NCBI RefSeq assembly: GCF_900232995.1
Contig: NZ_OCVX01000005.1
Coordinates: 252,639-316,638 of the forward strand
Length of the DNA: 64,000 nt
Source of the DNA: Mycobacterium simulans
Lineage (GTDB): Bacteria; Actinomycetota; Actinomycetes; Mycobacteriales; Mycobacteriaceae
Direction: 5' to 3'
The position numbers and the translations under genes are program-made. A model generated the notes under the pieces. The model had not been told where the DNA came from. It searched no databases and saw only the letters and a program-made list of their open reading frames with translations. Of the stretch, positions 33,907 through 42,340 are shown in pieces. How positions within the stretch are numbered: the first letter of the stretch is position 1; each line of letters starts with the position of its first letter.

Positions 33907-34887
33907 TCACACAGCTGAAGCCAACGAGGCCAAGGTCTCCGCCGAGGAGTGCGTCGGGTGCCAGCCGAGTTCGCGCTTGGCCTTACTTGTGTCCATCACC
34001 ACCGATGTCCTTGCGACATGTAGCCATTCGAGCAGGGAGGGAACCAACGGCAACCGAGCGATCGCCACAGACGCGGCCGAGGCAGCGGCTGCAGGAACCC
34101 GGACCGGGCGACCTCCCAGCGCGTTGGCCACGTCGCTGACCGTCACGATCCCGTCGCCGGCAATGTTGTATGCCCCGGGCGGCGCCGGAGCTGTGGCGGC
34201 GAGTGCGATGGCGGCCGCGACGTCGTCGTGATGTACCAGCTGCAGGGGAATACCGGGGTCCGGCACGACCGGCTTCAATATCGGCACAGCCTTGCTCACC
34301 GCGCGCACCGGGGCCGGCAGCTGTTTCCACGGCATCGCATCGGCCAGTGCGTGAGCATCGGGACCGGCGACGATGCAAGGCCTCAGCACAAATACTTCGA
34401 GCGAGGAGCCCTTGGTGATCTCGGCGAGTTCCGCCTCGCACGCCGCCTTTTGTTCCGAGTAGTAGTGCTCGGGGGATCCGCGCGTCGGTACGTCCTCGGT
34501 GAGCGGCACCGGGTTGTCGGAGTGATAGCCGTAGGCCGCCACCGACGAGGTGTAGACCAGCCGCCGTGGCCGTAGTGCGGCGACGGTCGCTTCGAAGACA
34601 TTGCGGGTGCCCTGCAGGTTGATGCGTGCGCTCTCATCGCGCGAACCCATCACGATGAACGCCAGGTGGATCACGACGTCGGCGTCCGCCACCAACGCAA
34701 CTACCGAGTCGCGGTCCAGGATGTCGCCCTGCAGGTAAGTGGTCTTCACCCACCCGTGCACCGCGGGATCGAACGGCCGACGCGCCATTCCGACGATTGA
34801 CTGCACCGCTGGTTCGCGCTCCAGTGCGGTGACCGCCGAGGTGCCGATCTCTCCGGTTGGTCCGGTGACGGCCACAGTGAGTCCCAC
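33907..34887 (-). CDS. NAD-dependent epimerase/dehydratase (extended SDR)
   Basis: This 326-residue extended short-chain dehydrogenase starts from GTG at 34887. The NAD-binding motif is TGPTGEIG at the N-terminus. TSSVAAYG and the catalytic YYSEQK (YxxxK) follow, then RPCIVAGP. The substrate cannot be told. I recall no such gene between fdhF and Rv2901c in M. tuberculosis, so it is extra here. It lies 31 bp upstream of fdhF in the same direction and could be co-transcribed with it. Confidence 0.87.
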   Translation of the reverse strand: MGLTVAVTGPTGEIGTSAVTALEREPAVQSIVGMARRPFDPAVHGWVKTTYLQGDILDRDSVVALVADADVVIHLAFIVMGSRDESARINLQGTRNVFEATVAALRPRRLVYTSSVAAYGYHSDNPVPLTEDVPTRGSPEHYYSEQKAACEAELAEITKGSSLEVFVLRPCIVAGPDAHALADAMPWKQLPAPVRAVSKAVPILKPVVPDPGIPLQLVHHDDVAAAIALAATAPAPPGAYNIAGDGIVTVSDVANALGGRPVRVPAAAASAASVAIARLPLVPSLLEWLHVARTSVVMDTSKAKRELGWHPTHSSAETLASLASAV

Positions 34888-34979
34888 CCGGAATAATCTT
34901 CCCGCGGGGGCGGGCAGCCAAACGCCGAACGAGGCGGTCAGGTGTGGAACGCGCGGTCGCGGTATGAACGCCTAGTGGG

Positions 34980-35285
34980 CTACTCGGGCAGCCGCAGTTC
35001 GGGTTTCTCGACCTCTTCGATGTTGACGTCCTTGAAGGTGACCACCCGCACCTGCTTGACGAACCGGGCCGGGCGATACATGTCCCACACCCAGGCGTCG
35101 GCCAGTCGCAGCTCGAAGTACACCTCACCGTCGGCATTGCGCGGCATCAGCTCCACACTGTTTGCCAGATAGAAGCGGCGCTCGGTTTCCACGACGTAGC
35201 TGAACTGGCCGACGATGTCCTTGTATTCGCGGTACAGCGAGAGCTCCATCTCGGTTTCGTACTTTTCGAGATCCTCTGCACTCAT
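34980..35285 (-). CDS. Conserved DUF2469 protein (Rv2901c type)
   Basis: This 101-residue acidic protein starts MSAEDLEKYETEMELSLYREYKDIVGQFSYVVETERRF. It is nearly invariant across actinobacteria and always near rnhB and lepB. No function is established. It has no signal peptide or membrane segment. Confidence 0.9.
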   Translation of the reverse strand: MSAEDLEKYETEMELSLYREYKDIVGQFSYVVETERRFYLANSVELMPRNADGEVYFELRLADAWVWDMYRPARFVKQVRVVTFKDVNIEEVEKPELRLPE

Positions 35286-35360
35286 CTGCCACTCATCCGC
35301 TCAGACGTCCTTCTCCCAGCCAATTTGCCCGGTGAACAGAACACGCGTCTCATCATTCCT

Positions 35361-35400
35361 CACCAGTTTTTACCAGTCTTTACCAGTCTTTACCGGTCGT
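35361..35400. repeat. 10-bp tandem repeat across the rnhB stop codon
   Basis: About three and a half copies of a 10-bp unit (ACCAGTCTTT and close variants) run from 35362 to 35400. The rnhB stop codon (35380-35382) falls inside. Because 10 is not a multiple of 3, gain or loss of a unit would change the protein's last residues. Confidence 0.7.
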
Positions 35401-36117
35401 CGTCTCGTCGTCCGGAGGGTTCGGTTTGAATTCGGCTACCACCCTCCCGTTGGACCCGCTCGCCACCCGCCGCACATTGATAAACGAGTAGCGGTGCTCG
35501 GGGCAGGGGCCCAGCCGGGCCAGGGCGAGGCTGTGCGCGGCAGTGCAGTAGCCCTTGTGCTCGGCGAAGCCGTACCCGGGGTGCTCGGCGTCCATCGCGA
35601 CCATCAACCGGTCCCGGCTGACTTTCGCCAGCACGCTTGCCGCGGCGATGCAGGCAGCCGCCGCATCGCCACCGATCACCGGCAACGACGGCACCGGCAG
35701 CCCAGGCACCCGAAAGCCATCGGTGAGTACATAACCGGGCCGCACCGACAAGCCGGCCACCGCACGCCGCATGCCTTCGATATTTGCCACATGCACCCCG
35801 CGGCGGTCGACCTCAACCGACGGGATGAACACCACGTGGTAGGCAAGCGCGTAACGGCGGATCAACGGAAACAGCCTTTCCCGCGCCGTCTCCGTGAGTT
35901 TCTTCGAATCATCAAGAGCAGCAAGACTTTCCAACCGATTTGGGCCAAGCACGCAGGCCGCGACCACCAGCGGACCGGCGCATGCACCCCGACCGACTTC
36001 GTCGACCCCGGCCACCGGGCCCAGACCGCCGCGGTGCAGCGCGGACTCCAGGGTGCGCATCCCCCGCAAACCCCCAGACTTACGGATCACCGTCCGCGGC
36101 GGCCAAGTCTTAGTCAT
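35380..36117 (-). CDS. rnhB: Ribonuclease HII
   Basis: RNase HII removes ribonucleotides misincorporated in DNA and RNA-DNA hybrids. The 245-residue protein has the catalytic GVDEVGRGACAGPLV (Asp-Glu pair), DDSKKL, VLTDGF and ASVLAKVSRDR, then HPGYGFAEHKGY. It is a little shorter than the M. tuberculosis protein, with a C-terminal tail (after about residue 215) that runs into a 10-bp tandem repeat. It is 13 bp downstream of lepB. Confidence 0.95.
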   Translation of the reverse strand: MTKTWPPRTVIRKSGGLRGMRTLESALHRGGLGPVAGVDEVGRGACAGPLVVAACVLGPNRLESLAALDDSKKLTETARERLFPLIRRYALAYHVVFIPSVEVDRRGVHVANIEGMRRAVAGLSVRPGYVLTDGFRVPGLPVPSLPVIGGDAAAACIAAASVLAKVSRDRLMVAMDAEHPGYGFAEHKGYCTAAHSLALARLGPCPEHRYSFINVRRVASGSNGRVVAEFKPNPPDDETTTGKDW

Positions 36118-36130
36118 ATTCCAGCCACGG

Positions 36131-36955
36131 CTACTGGCCCTGCTGGGGGTTCACCGAACCCACACCACCCCATCGCGACGGCGGCCACACGATAAATCTA
36201 GCCTTGCCGATGACGTTGGACACCGGCACGGTTCCCGCCATCGGATCACCGGTGCACAGCATCGGACAATGGGCGCGCGAATCCGCCGAGTGGGTCCGGT
36301 TGTCGCCCATCACCCACAGACGTCCCGGTGGAACTGTGACCGGGCCGAACTCGCTGCCCAGGCACGGGTACACCGACGGGTCGGCCATCATGGTGCCGGG
36401 ATTCAAATACGGCTCCTTGAGGGGCTTGCCATTGACCGTCAAACCGGTGTCGGCGCGGCACTGAACCGTCTGACCGCCGACCGCGATCACGCGCTTAACC
36501 AGGTCGTTCTCGTCGGGAGGCACAAAACCTATGAACGAAAGCCCGTTCTGCAACCAGCGCACCGCGGTGTTGGAAGACCGGATCGACTTGTAACCGACAT
36601 TCCACGACGGCGGTCCCTTGAAGACGATGACGTCGCCGGGTTTGGGTGAGCTGAAACGATAGGTAAGTTTGTCCACCAGGATGCGATCGCCGGTACAAGT
36701 CGAGCACCCGTGCAGCGTGGGTTCCATCGACTCGGATGGGATCAGGTACGGGCGCGCCACAAACGTCAACATGACGTAATAGAGGACCACCGCAATCACC
36801 GCCAGAGTCGCGAACTCCCGCAGCGTGGACTTCTTGGGCTTCGACTCGGCTTCGGGTTCCTCAGCCTCTGTCGTTGAGTCGTCGGCAGCGGGCTTCGACT
36901 CCGATTGACCAGCATCGGGCTGGCGTTCGGATGGGGAGTCCGTGGTTTCGGTCAC
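36131..36955 (-). CDS. lepB: Signal peptidase I
   Basis: LepB removes signal peptides from exported preproteins. The 274-residue protein has a Glu/Pro/Ser-rich cytoplasmic N-terminus, one membrane helix (about 47-66, LAVIAVVLYYVMLTFV), nucleophile Ser76 in PSESMEPT, and general base Lys154 in LVKRVIAVGG. The GDNR (MGDNRTHSADSR) box E is intact. Several Cys residues (GCSTC, CLGSEF) are typical of mycobacterial LepB. It follows rplS. Confidence 0.96.
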   Translation of the reverse strand: MTETTDSPSERQPDAGQSESKPAADDSTTEAEEPEAESKPKKSTLREFATLAVIAVVLYYVMLTFVARPYLIPSESMEPTLHGCSTCTGDRILVDKLTYRFSSPKPGDVIVFKGPPSWNVGYKSIRSSNTAVRWLQNGLSFIGFVPPDENDLVKRVIAVGGQTVQCRADTGLTVNGKPLKEPYLNPGTMMADPSVYPCLGSEFGPVTVPPGRLWVMGDNRTHSADSRAHCPMLCTGDPMAGTVPVSNVIGKARFIVWPPSRWGGVGSVNPQQGQ

Positions 36956-37033
36956 GAGATCAGCGTAGCCAGCACGGGTCGTGGCCTAGATAACCGCCGA
37001 GGCGACGACGCATGGGCGCCACGGCGGTCCCGG

Positions 37034-37375
37034 TCAGCGCTTCTCCTTGATCTTGGCTTTCTTACCGCGAAGTTCCCGCAGGTAGTACAACTTGGCGCGA
37101 CGGACGTCGCCACGGGTCACCACCTCGATATGGTCGATGTTCGGCGAATGCACCGGAAAGGTCCGCTCCACGCCGACGCCGTAGCTCTCCTTGCGCACCG
37201 TGAACGTCTCGCGGATGCCGCCGCCCTGTCGGCGGATAACCACGCCCTTGAACACCTGGATACGTTCCTTGGCGCCCTCGATCACCTTGACGTGCACGTT
37301 GATGGTGTCGCCCGGGCTGAAGGCCGGGATGTCGTCGCGCAGCGACGCCTGGTCGACGAAGTCCAGCCTGTTCAT
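37034..37375 (-). CDS. rplS: 50S ribosomal protein L19
   Basis: The 113-residue L19 starts at the ATG at 37375 with GAGGAAG ahead. It is nearly identical to the M. tuberculosis protein: MNRLDFVDQ, FSPGDTINVHVKV, RIQVFKGVVIRRQGGGIRETFTVRK, and LYYLRELRGKKAKIKEKR. The longer frame to 37420 is not supported. Confidence 0.98.
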   Translation of the reverse strand: MNRLDFVDQASLRDDIPAFSPGDTINVHVKVIEGAKERIQVFKGVVIRRQGGGIRETFTVRKESYGVGVERTFPVHSPNIDHIEVVTRGDVRRAKLYYLRELRGKKAKIKEKR

Positions 37376-37751
37376 TGGAAAACACTTCCTCGAGGTCGCG
37401 GCTTCGTGAACCGCCCACACGCAGGCGTGTGTCGGTCACCCAGCCGATGGGTTTCGGGCTTCTGGGGTGTATCTCCTAGCAGGCGGGAGCACCGGCCCAC
37501 CGACAACCGCTGGAGACAACTGGTCAATTGTGCCAGACGGTGCGCATGCAGTGAAAATCACAAGAAAACTCCGGTGTTCACGACCGCCCGAAAGCGCCGG
37601 CAAATGGTACATATGACTGGGGTCAGACCGCGCGAGTCAAACCCGAAGCTGTTCGTGACGCCCAGGGCAGATGGCAAAGCGGCCGCCCACCTGTACGTCT
37701 TGTGATGTCGACGGATGTCAACGCCGTCACAAGGATGTCAGAAGGAGTGGA
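37376..37751. other. Divergent intergenic region between rplS and lppW
   Basis: The 376 bp should contain promoters for both genes. A small perfect palindrome, CACACGC (37416-37422) with GCGTGTG (37425-37431), lies in the rplS leader 41 bp ahead of its ATG. AAGGAG immediately upstream of lppW is its ribosome-binding site. I see no further gene. Confidence 0.5.
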
Positions 37752-38708
37752 ATGCGAGCACGGCCGCTAACGGTGCTTACCGCCGCGGCAGCGGTGACGT
37801 TGGTGGTGATCGCTGGCTGCGAAGCAAAGGTACAGGCAAAGACGTATAACGCGCCCGCTCGCAATTCGTCCCAAGCACCAGCACAACCACAACAACAACT
37901 GGTCGAACTGCTGCTGCGCGCCGTCACTCCGCTCGGGGTGCCCGAGACGCTGCCGGACGTGTTTCCCGGCACCGGGCTCAGCGGCGTGCAGGCCCGCATC
38001 CAGCAGGCAACCGAACAAGCCGCCGCCAGGGGCGCCACCTTGTCGGTGGCGATCCTCGATCGCGCTACCCACCAGTTGGTCTCCAACGGCAACACCCAGA
38101 TCATCGCCACCGCGTCGGTGGCCAAGCTCTTTATCGCCGACAATCTGCTGCTTCACGAATCCGAAGGCAAAGCCGCATTGTCCCCAGATGACCACCGGGC
38201 ATTGGACGTCATGTTGCAGTCATCCGACGATGGCGCGGCAGAACGATTCTGGGGCCAGGACGGCGGAGACGCGATCATCACCCAGGTCGCGAGCCGGTAC
38301 GGACTTACATCGACCGCACCGCCCAGCGACGGGCGCTGGTGGAACACAATCAGTTCGGCGCAAGACCTGATCCGCTACTACGACAGACTGCTCGATGGCT
38401 CGGGCGGACTACCGCTGGAGCGCGCCCGGATTATCGTCAACGACCTAGCTCAATCAACGCCGACCGGGATCGACGGCTACCCACAGCGATTCGGAATCCC
38501 CGACGGTTTGTACGCCGAACCGGTCGCCGTCAAACAGGGCTGGATGTGCTGTATCGGCGCCGACTGGATGCATCTGTCCACCGGTGTGATCGGCGCGGAC
38601 CACCGCTACATCATGGTGATCGAGTCGCTGCAGCCCTCCGACGATGCCACCGCGCGCGCGACGATAACCGAGGCCGTTAAGACGATTTTTCCCAACGGCC
38701 GGATCTGA
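37752..38708 (+). CDS. lppW: Beta-lactamase-like lipoprotein LppW
   Basis: The protein is 318 residues from the ATG at 37752, five bases after AAGGAG. A signal peptide ends in lipobox VIAGC (Cys23), followed by a Gln/Pro-rich linker. The remainder looks like a serine beta-lactamase/transpeptidase-like fold with a possible SxxK at TASVAKLF (Ser122, Lys125). The SxN and KTG motifs are not evident (VKQGW may stand in for the latter), so catalytic activity is doubtful. It is anchored at the outer face of the membrane. It interrupts the otherwise minus-strand trmD-rplS cluster. Confidence 0.9.
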   Translation: MRARPLTVLTAAAAVTLVVIAGCEAKVQAKTYNAPARNSSQAPAQPQQQLVELLLRAVTPLGVPETLPDVFPGTGLSGVQARIQQATEQAAARGATLSVAILDRATHQLVSNGNTQIIATASVAKLFIADNLLLHESEGKAALSPDDHRALDVMLQSSDDGAAERFWGQDGGDAIITQVASRYGLTSTAPPSDGRWWNTISSAQDLIRYYDRLLDGSGGLPLERARIIVNDLAQSTPTGIDGYPQRFGIPDGLYAEPVAVKQGWMCCIGADWMHLSTGVIGADHRYIMVIESLQPSDDATARATITEAVKTIFPNGRI

Positions 38709-38721
38709 CCACTCACCCGCA

Positions 38722-38779
38722 CGAGCAGACGCATAATCGCCCTGGAACGCTCGTTCCAGGGCGATTATGCGTCTGCTCG
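38722..38779. repeat. 28-bp perfect palindrome between lppW and trmD
   Basis: Left arm 38722-38749 begins CGAGCAGACGCATAATCGCC, and 38752-38779 is its exact reverse complement, with a 2-nt spacer. It sits between convergent genes and could act as a bidirectional terminator, though there is no T run. The CGAGCAGACGC core also looks like an intergenic motif I recall from mycobacterial genomes. Confidence 0.85.
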
Positions 38780-38787
38780 GCCAGTCT

Positions 38788-39474
38788 TCAGTCCAGCAGC
38801 TCGGGGCGCCGTTCCCGAGTGCGCTGCACCGAAACCTGCCGACGCCAGGCGGCAATGCGGGCGTGGTCACCGGAGAGCAGAACCTCCGGGACGTCGAGAC
38901 CGCGCCAGCTCGGCGGCCGGGTGTAGCTGGGCCCCTCCAGCAGCCGGTCCAGCCCGGGCGAGTGCGAATCCTCTTGGAGGGAAGCGGGATTGCCAAGCAC
39001 CCCAGCCACCAGCCGCAATACGGCTTCGATCATCACGACAGCCGCCGATTCCCCGCCGGGCAACACGTAATCGCCTATCGAGACCTCTTCGACACGCATC
39101 CGACGCGCCGCATCCTCAACGACGCGCTGATCGATGCCCTCGTAGCGGCCACAGGCGAACACCAGGTGCGCCTCGGTGCTCCAGCGCGCGGCGGTGGCCT
39201 GGGTGAACAACGCGCCGGCGGGGGTAGGGACGACCAATAGCGCCTCTCCGGAACAGATTTCGTCGAGCGCCTCGCCCCACACCGGCGCCTTCATCACCAT
39301 GCCAGGACCGCCACCATAGGGCGCGTCGTCTACCGAGTGGTGCACATCGTGAGTCCACCGCCGCAGGTCATGCACCTGCAGGTCGACCAGGCCCGACGCA
39401 ATCGCCTTGCCCGGCAACGATTGCCGCAACGGGTCCAGGTAGCCCGGAAAAATCGTGATGACGTCAATGCGCAC
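38788..39474 (-). CDS. trmD: tRNA (guanine-37-N1) methyltransferase
   Basis: TrmD makes m1G37 in tRNAs reading CNN codons and prevents frameshifting. The 228-residue SPOUT enzyme starts MRIDVITIFPGYLDPL. It contains DLRRWTHDVHHSVDDAPYGGGPGMVMK, then the trefoil-knot segments VFACGRYEGIDQR and VSIGDYVLPGGESAA. It lies two bases downstream of the rimM stop. Confidence 0.97.
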   Translation of the reverse strand: MRIDVITIFPGYLDPLRQSLPGKAIASGLVDLQVHDLRRWTHDVHHSVDDAPYGGGPGMVMKAPVWGEALDEICSGEALLVVPTPAGALFTQATAARWSTEAHLVFACGRYEGIDQRVVEDAARRMRVEEVSIGDYVLPGGESAAVVMIEAVLRLVAGVLGNPASLQEDSHSPGLDRLLEGPSYTRPPSWRGLDVPEVLLSGDHARIAAWRRQVSVQRTRERRPELLD

Positions 39475-39476
39475 GG

Positions 39477-40010
39477 CTAGCCCAGATCCAGCAGACCCTC
39501 TGGCGGATCGATGACGAGGACCCCGTCGTCCAACGACACCGTCGTCACGATGGCGCTCACGAACGGCACCAAGACTTCACCCGCATCACGTTTGACCGCC
39601 AATAGTTCTCCGGCGGCGGTGTGCAGCACCTCGGCGACGACGCCGATGTCCTGCCCCACGGTCGTCCGGACCCGCAGGCCTTCGAGCTGATGGTCGTAAA
39701 AGGTATCCGGCTCATCGATCGGAGGCAGCTCATCGGAGTCGATGACGAACAAGCTGCCGCGCAGCGCGTCCGCGGCGTCGCGGTCGGTCACTCCGACCAA
39801 TCGCACCAGCAGCCGTGCTCCATGATCACGCGCACTGTCGACGACGTAGCCGCGCTCGTTATCGCCTTCTTGATCGGCACCGCGGAATCTCTTGGCACGC
39901 AACGTGGTACCCGGCGCAAACCGGTTATCTGGATCGTCGGTGCGAACCTCGACGACGATCTCGCCGTTGATGCCGTGCGCCTTGACCACGCGCCCGACTA
40001 CCAGCTCCAT
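39477..40010 (-). CDS. rimM: 16S rRNA processing protein RimM
   Basis: RimM assists 30S head assembly and binds S19. The 177-residue protein has the N-terminal beta-barrel starting MELVVGRVVKAHGINGEIVVEV and a C-terminal PRC-barrel (FYDHQLEGL, ELLAVKRDAGEVLVPFV, IDPPEGLLDL). It lies between the KH gene and trmD in the standard order. Confidence 0.96.
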   Translation of the reverse strand: MELVVGRVVKAHGINGEIVVEVRTDDPDNRFAPGTTLRAKRFRGADQEGDNERGYVVDSARDHGARLLVRLVGVTDRDAADALRGSLFVIDSDELPPIDEPDTFYDHQLEGLRVRTTVGQDIGVVAEVLHTAAGELLAVKRDAGEVLVPFVSAIVTTVSLDDGVLVIDPPEGLLDLG

Positions 40011-40035
40011 GGGAACTCCATGAGCGTGAGTTCCG

Positions 40036-40278
40036 CTACTGGTCGGTGTCCACCACGTCGACGCGGATACCGCGGCCGCCGATGCCGGCGACCAGCGTGC
40101 GCAGCGCGGTCGCGGTACGTCCCCCGCGCCCGATCACCTTGCCCAGATCGTCCGGGTGGACATGAACTTCTACGGTGCGCCCGCGACGGCTGGTTACCAT
40201 GTCCACCCGGACATCATCGGGGTTGTCGACAATTCCGCGGACGAGGTGTTCGACGGCGTCGGCCACGACGGTGCTCAT
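40036..40278 (-). CDS. KH-domain RNA-binding protein (KhpA/Rv2908c)
   Basis: This 80-residue protein has a single KH domain and the signature VHPDDLGKVIGRGGRTATALRTLV. KhpA proteins bind small RNAs and mRNA in Gram-positive bacteria. It is 8 bp downstream of rpsP and part of the rpsP-KH-rimM-trmD operon. Confidence 0.95.
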   Translation of the reverse strand: MSTVVADAVEHLVRGIVDNPDDVRVDMVTSRRGRTVEVHVHPDDLGKVIGRGGRTATALRTLVAGIGGRGIRVDVVDTDQ

Positions 40279-40286
40279 CTCGCCGC

Positions 40287-40799
40287 TCAGCTTTCGGTAG
40301 CTGGCTGGGACGGCTGGGTCGACTCGGATTGCTCGCTGCCTTCGGCCGGCGTCTCCGCCTTCTCGGCCTCGGCGCCCGGAGCGGCCTCTGCAGCCTTCGC
40401 GGCCTTCTTGGCCGGAGACTTCTTCTTCGGCTTCGCGGCCTCGGTGGTGGGACCGCCCTCGGCGGCCGCCAGCGCGGCGTTGAACAGCTCGAGCTTGCTG
40501 GGCTTGGGCGGGGCGACCTTCAACCGGCCCTCGGCGCCGGGCAGGCCCTTGAACTTCTGCCAGTCGCCGGTGATCTTCAGCAGCTTGAGGACCGGTTCGG
40601 TGGGCTGGGCGCCCACGGAAAGCCAGTACTGGGCGCGCTCGGAGTTGATCTCGATGAGGCTCGGCTCTTCCTTGGGGTGGTATCGGCCGATGACTTCGAT
40701 GGAACGACCGTCGCGCCGAGTGCGGGCATCGGCGACGGCGATTCGGTACTGGGGATTGCGGATCTTGCCAAGCCGGGTGAGCTTGATCTTCACAGCCAT
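40287..40799 (-). CDS. rpsP: 30S ribosomal protein S16
   Basis: The 170-residue S16 starts at the ATG at 40799 (MAVKIKLTRLGKIRNPQYRI). The core domain occupies the first ~85 residues. The rest is an extension rich in Lys, Ala, Pro and Glu, characteristic of actinobacterial S16. The longer frame to 40937 is unsupported. It is first in the rpsP-KH-rimM-trmD operon. Confidence 0.97.
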   Translation of the reverse strand: MAVKIKLTRLGKIRNPQYRIAVADARTRRDGRSIEVIGRYHPKEEPSLIEINSERAQYWLSVGAQPTEPVLKLLKITGDWQKFKGLPGAEGRLKVAPPKPSKLELFNAALAAAEGGPTTEAAKPKKKSPAKKAAKAAEAAPGAEAEKAETPAEGSEQSESTQPSQPATES

Positions 40800-40971
40800 G
40801 ATTAAGCGATTTCTCCTGTGTATGTCACGCTGCAATTCAGCGACCCGGGCGGGATGCCCGGATCCGGTTTTGCCTCGCGTGTGTCGCCACGCAACGGCCC
40901 GCAAAAGGGGCACGGCCGCGCGGCGGACAGCGGCCAATTGTGCCAGAACGGGTCCTCCGGCGGAAATTCCC

Positions 40972-41391
40972 CTAAATCACTTTCTGGAAGGTCTTGGTTT
41001 CGACCCGGCGCGTCATCCGCCAACCTTCGGGGGTGCGTACGAACTCGTCGTCGTACCACAGCCCGCAGAACAGCACCTGTTCTTTATCTCCGCCCAGCAC
41101 CATGGGGTTGAAGCAGATCACCCGCGACGACGCGGTGTCGCCGTCAATGGTGACCGAGAAGTTGCCCAACATGTGCGAATACACCGGGAAGTTCGGCAGC
41201 ACCTGCGACAGCCATTGCTTGACTTCGGGGTACTTGCCGTTTATGCCGCCCAGGGCTCGATAGTCGATATAGGCGTCGGGGGTGAACACCTTGTCGAGGT
41301 CGTCGAATCGGCGCAAGTCAATAGCGGTGGAGTAGTCCACCAGCAGCTGCTGGATTTCCAAGCGGTCGGAGATTTCGGCCAAGCTCAACAT
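40972..41391 (-). CDS. SnoaL/NTF2-like protein (Rv2910c type)
   Basis: The protein is 139 residues from the ATG at 41391; GTG 41406 and TTG 41403 in the same frame would add four or five residues. Its pattern (EISDRLEIQQLLVDYSTAIDLRRFDDLDKVFTPDA) is that of the cone-shaped NTF2/SnoaL ketosteroid-isomerase-like family, with the WRMTRRV strand at the end. Substrate unknown. It is divergent from dacB2 with a gap of only 47 bp. Confidence 0.85.
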   Translation of the reverse strand: MLSLAEISDRLEIQQLLVDYSTAIDLRRFDDLDKVFTPDAYIDYRALGGINGKYPEVKQWLSQVLPNFPVYSHMLGNFSVTIDGDTASSRVICFNPMVLGGDKEQVLFCGLWYDDEFVRTPEGWRMTRRVETKTFQKVI

Positions 41392-41438
41392 GCATCGATT
41401 CAACACCGCGGTGGGGCAGCCCGTTAAACTCTGCGCCC

Positions 41439-42320
41439 ATGCGAAAGCTCATGGCTGGGATTCGGGTGGCCGCTGCGCTGGTTGCGGTCGGTGCCTATGG
41501 TGTGGGCACCGCATCAGCGGACACCGATGTACAACCCGCCGGCTCAGTGCCAATCCCCGACGGCCCGGCCCAGACCTGGATCGTGGCGGACCTCGACAGC
41601 GGTCAGGTGCTGGCCGGCCGCGACCAGGATGTGGCCCACCCGCCCGCAAGCACCATCAAGGTGTTGTTGGCGCTGGTGGCCCTGGACGAATTGAACCTGG
41701 ACTCCACCGTCGTCGCCGACGTCGCCGACACCCAGGTCGAGTGCAACTGCGTCGGCGTCAAGCCGGGCCGCACCTACACCGCACGCCAACTGCTCGACGG
41801 CTTGCTGCTGGTTTCGGGCAACGATGCCGCGAACACTCTGGCGCACATGCTGGGCGGCCAAGACGTGGCCGTGGGCAAGATGAACGCCAAGGCCGCGGCG
41901 TTGGGCGCGTCGAACACCCACGCCGCGACCCCATCAGGCCTGGACGGCCCCGGCGGCTCGGGTTGGTCGACGGCACACGACTTGGCGGTCATCTTCCGGG
42001 CCGCCATGGCCAATCCGGAGTTCGCGCAGATTACCGCCGAGCCCTCGGCGATGTTCCCCGGCGATAACGGTGATCAGCCGATCGTCAACCAGGACGAGCT
42101 GCTGCAGCGGTATCCGGGCGCGATCGGCGGCAAAACGGGCTTCACCAACGCCGCGCGTAAGACGTTTGTCGGCGCGGCTGCCCACGGGGGCCGCAGATTG
42201 GTGATCGCGATGATGTACGGACTGGTGAAAGAGGGCGGACCGACCTATTGGGATCAGGCCGCAAGCTTGTTTGACTGGGGTTTCGCGCTCAACCCGCATG
42301 CCAGCATCGGCTCCCTTTAG
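41439..42320 (+). CDS. dacB2: D,D-carboxypeptidase DacB2
   Basis: DacB2 trims the terminal D-Ala of peptidoglycan stem peptides (PBP5-like, class C). The 293-residue protein has a signal peptide to about residue 28 (GTASADTD). The catalytic motifs are STIK (Ser71, Lys74), SGN (126-128) and KTG in IGGKTGFTN. The CNC pair near residue 102 is conserved in M. tuberculosis. Confidence 0.96.
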   Translation: MRKLMAGIRVAAALVAVGAYGVGTASADTDVQPAGSVPIPDGPAQTWIVADLDSGQVLAGRDQDVAHPPASTIKVLLALVALDELNLDSTVVADVADTQVECNCVGVKPGRTYTARQLLDGLLLVSGNDAANTLAHMLGGQDVAVGKMNAKAAALGASNTHAATPSGLDGPGGSGWSTAHDLAVIFRAAMANPEFAQITAEPSAMFPGDNGDQPIVNQDELLQRYPGAIGGKTGFTNAARKTFVGAAAHGGRRLVIAMMYGLVKEGGPTYWDQAASLFDWGFALNPHASIGSL

Positions 42321-42340
42321 TGCCGCGCCGACGCGCAGGG

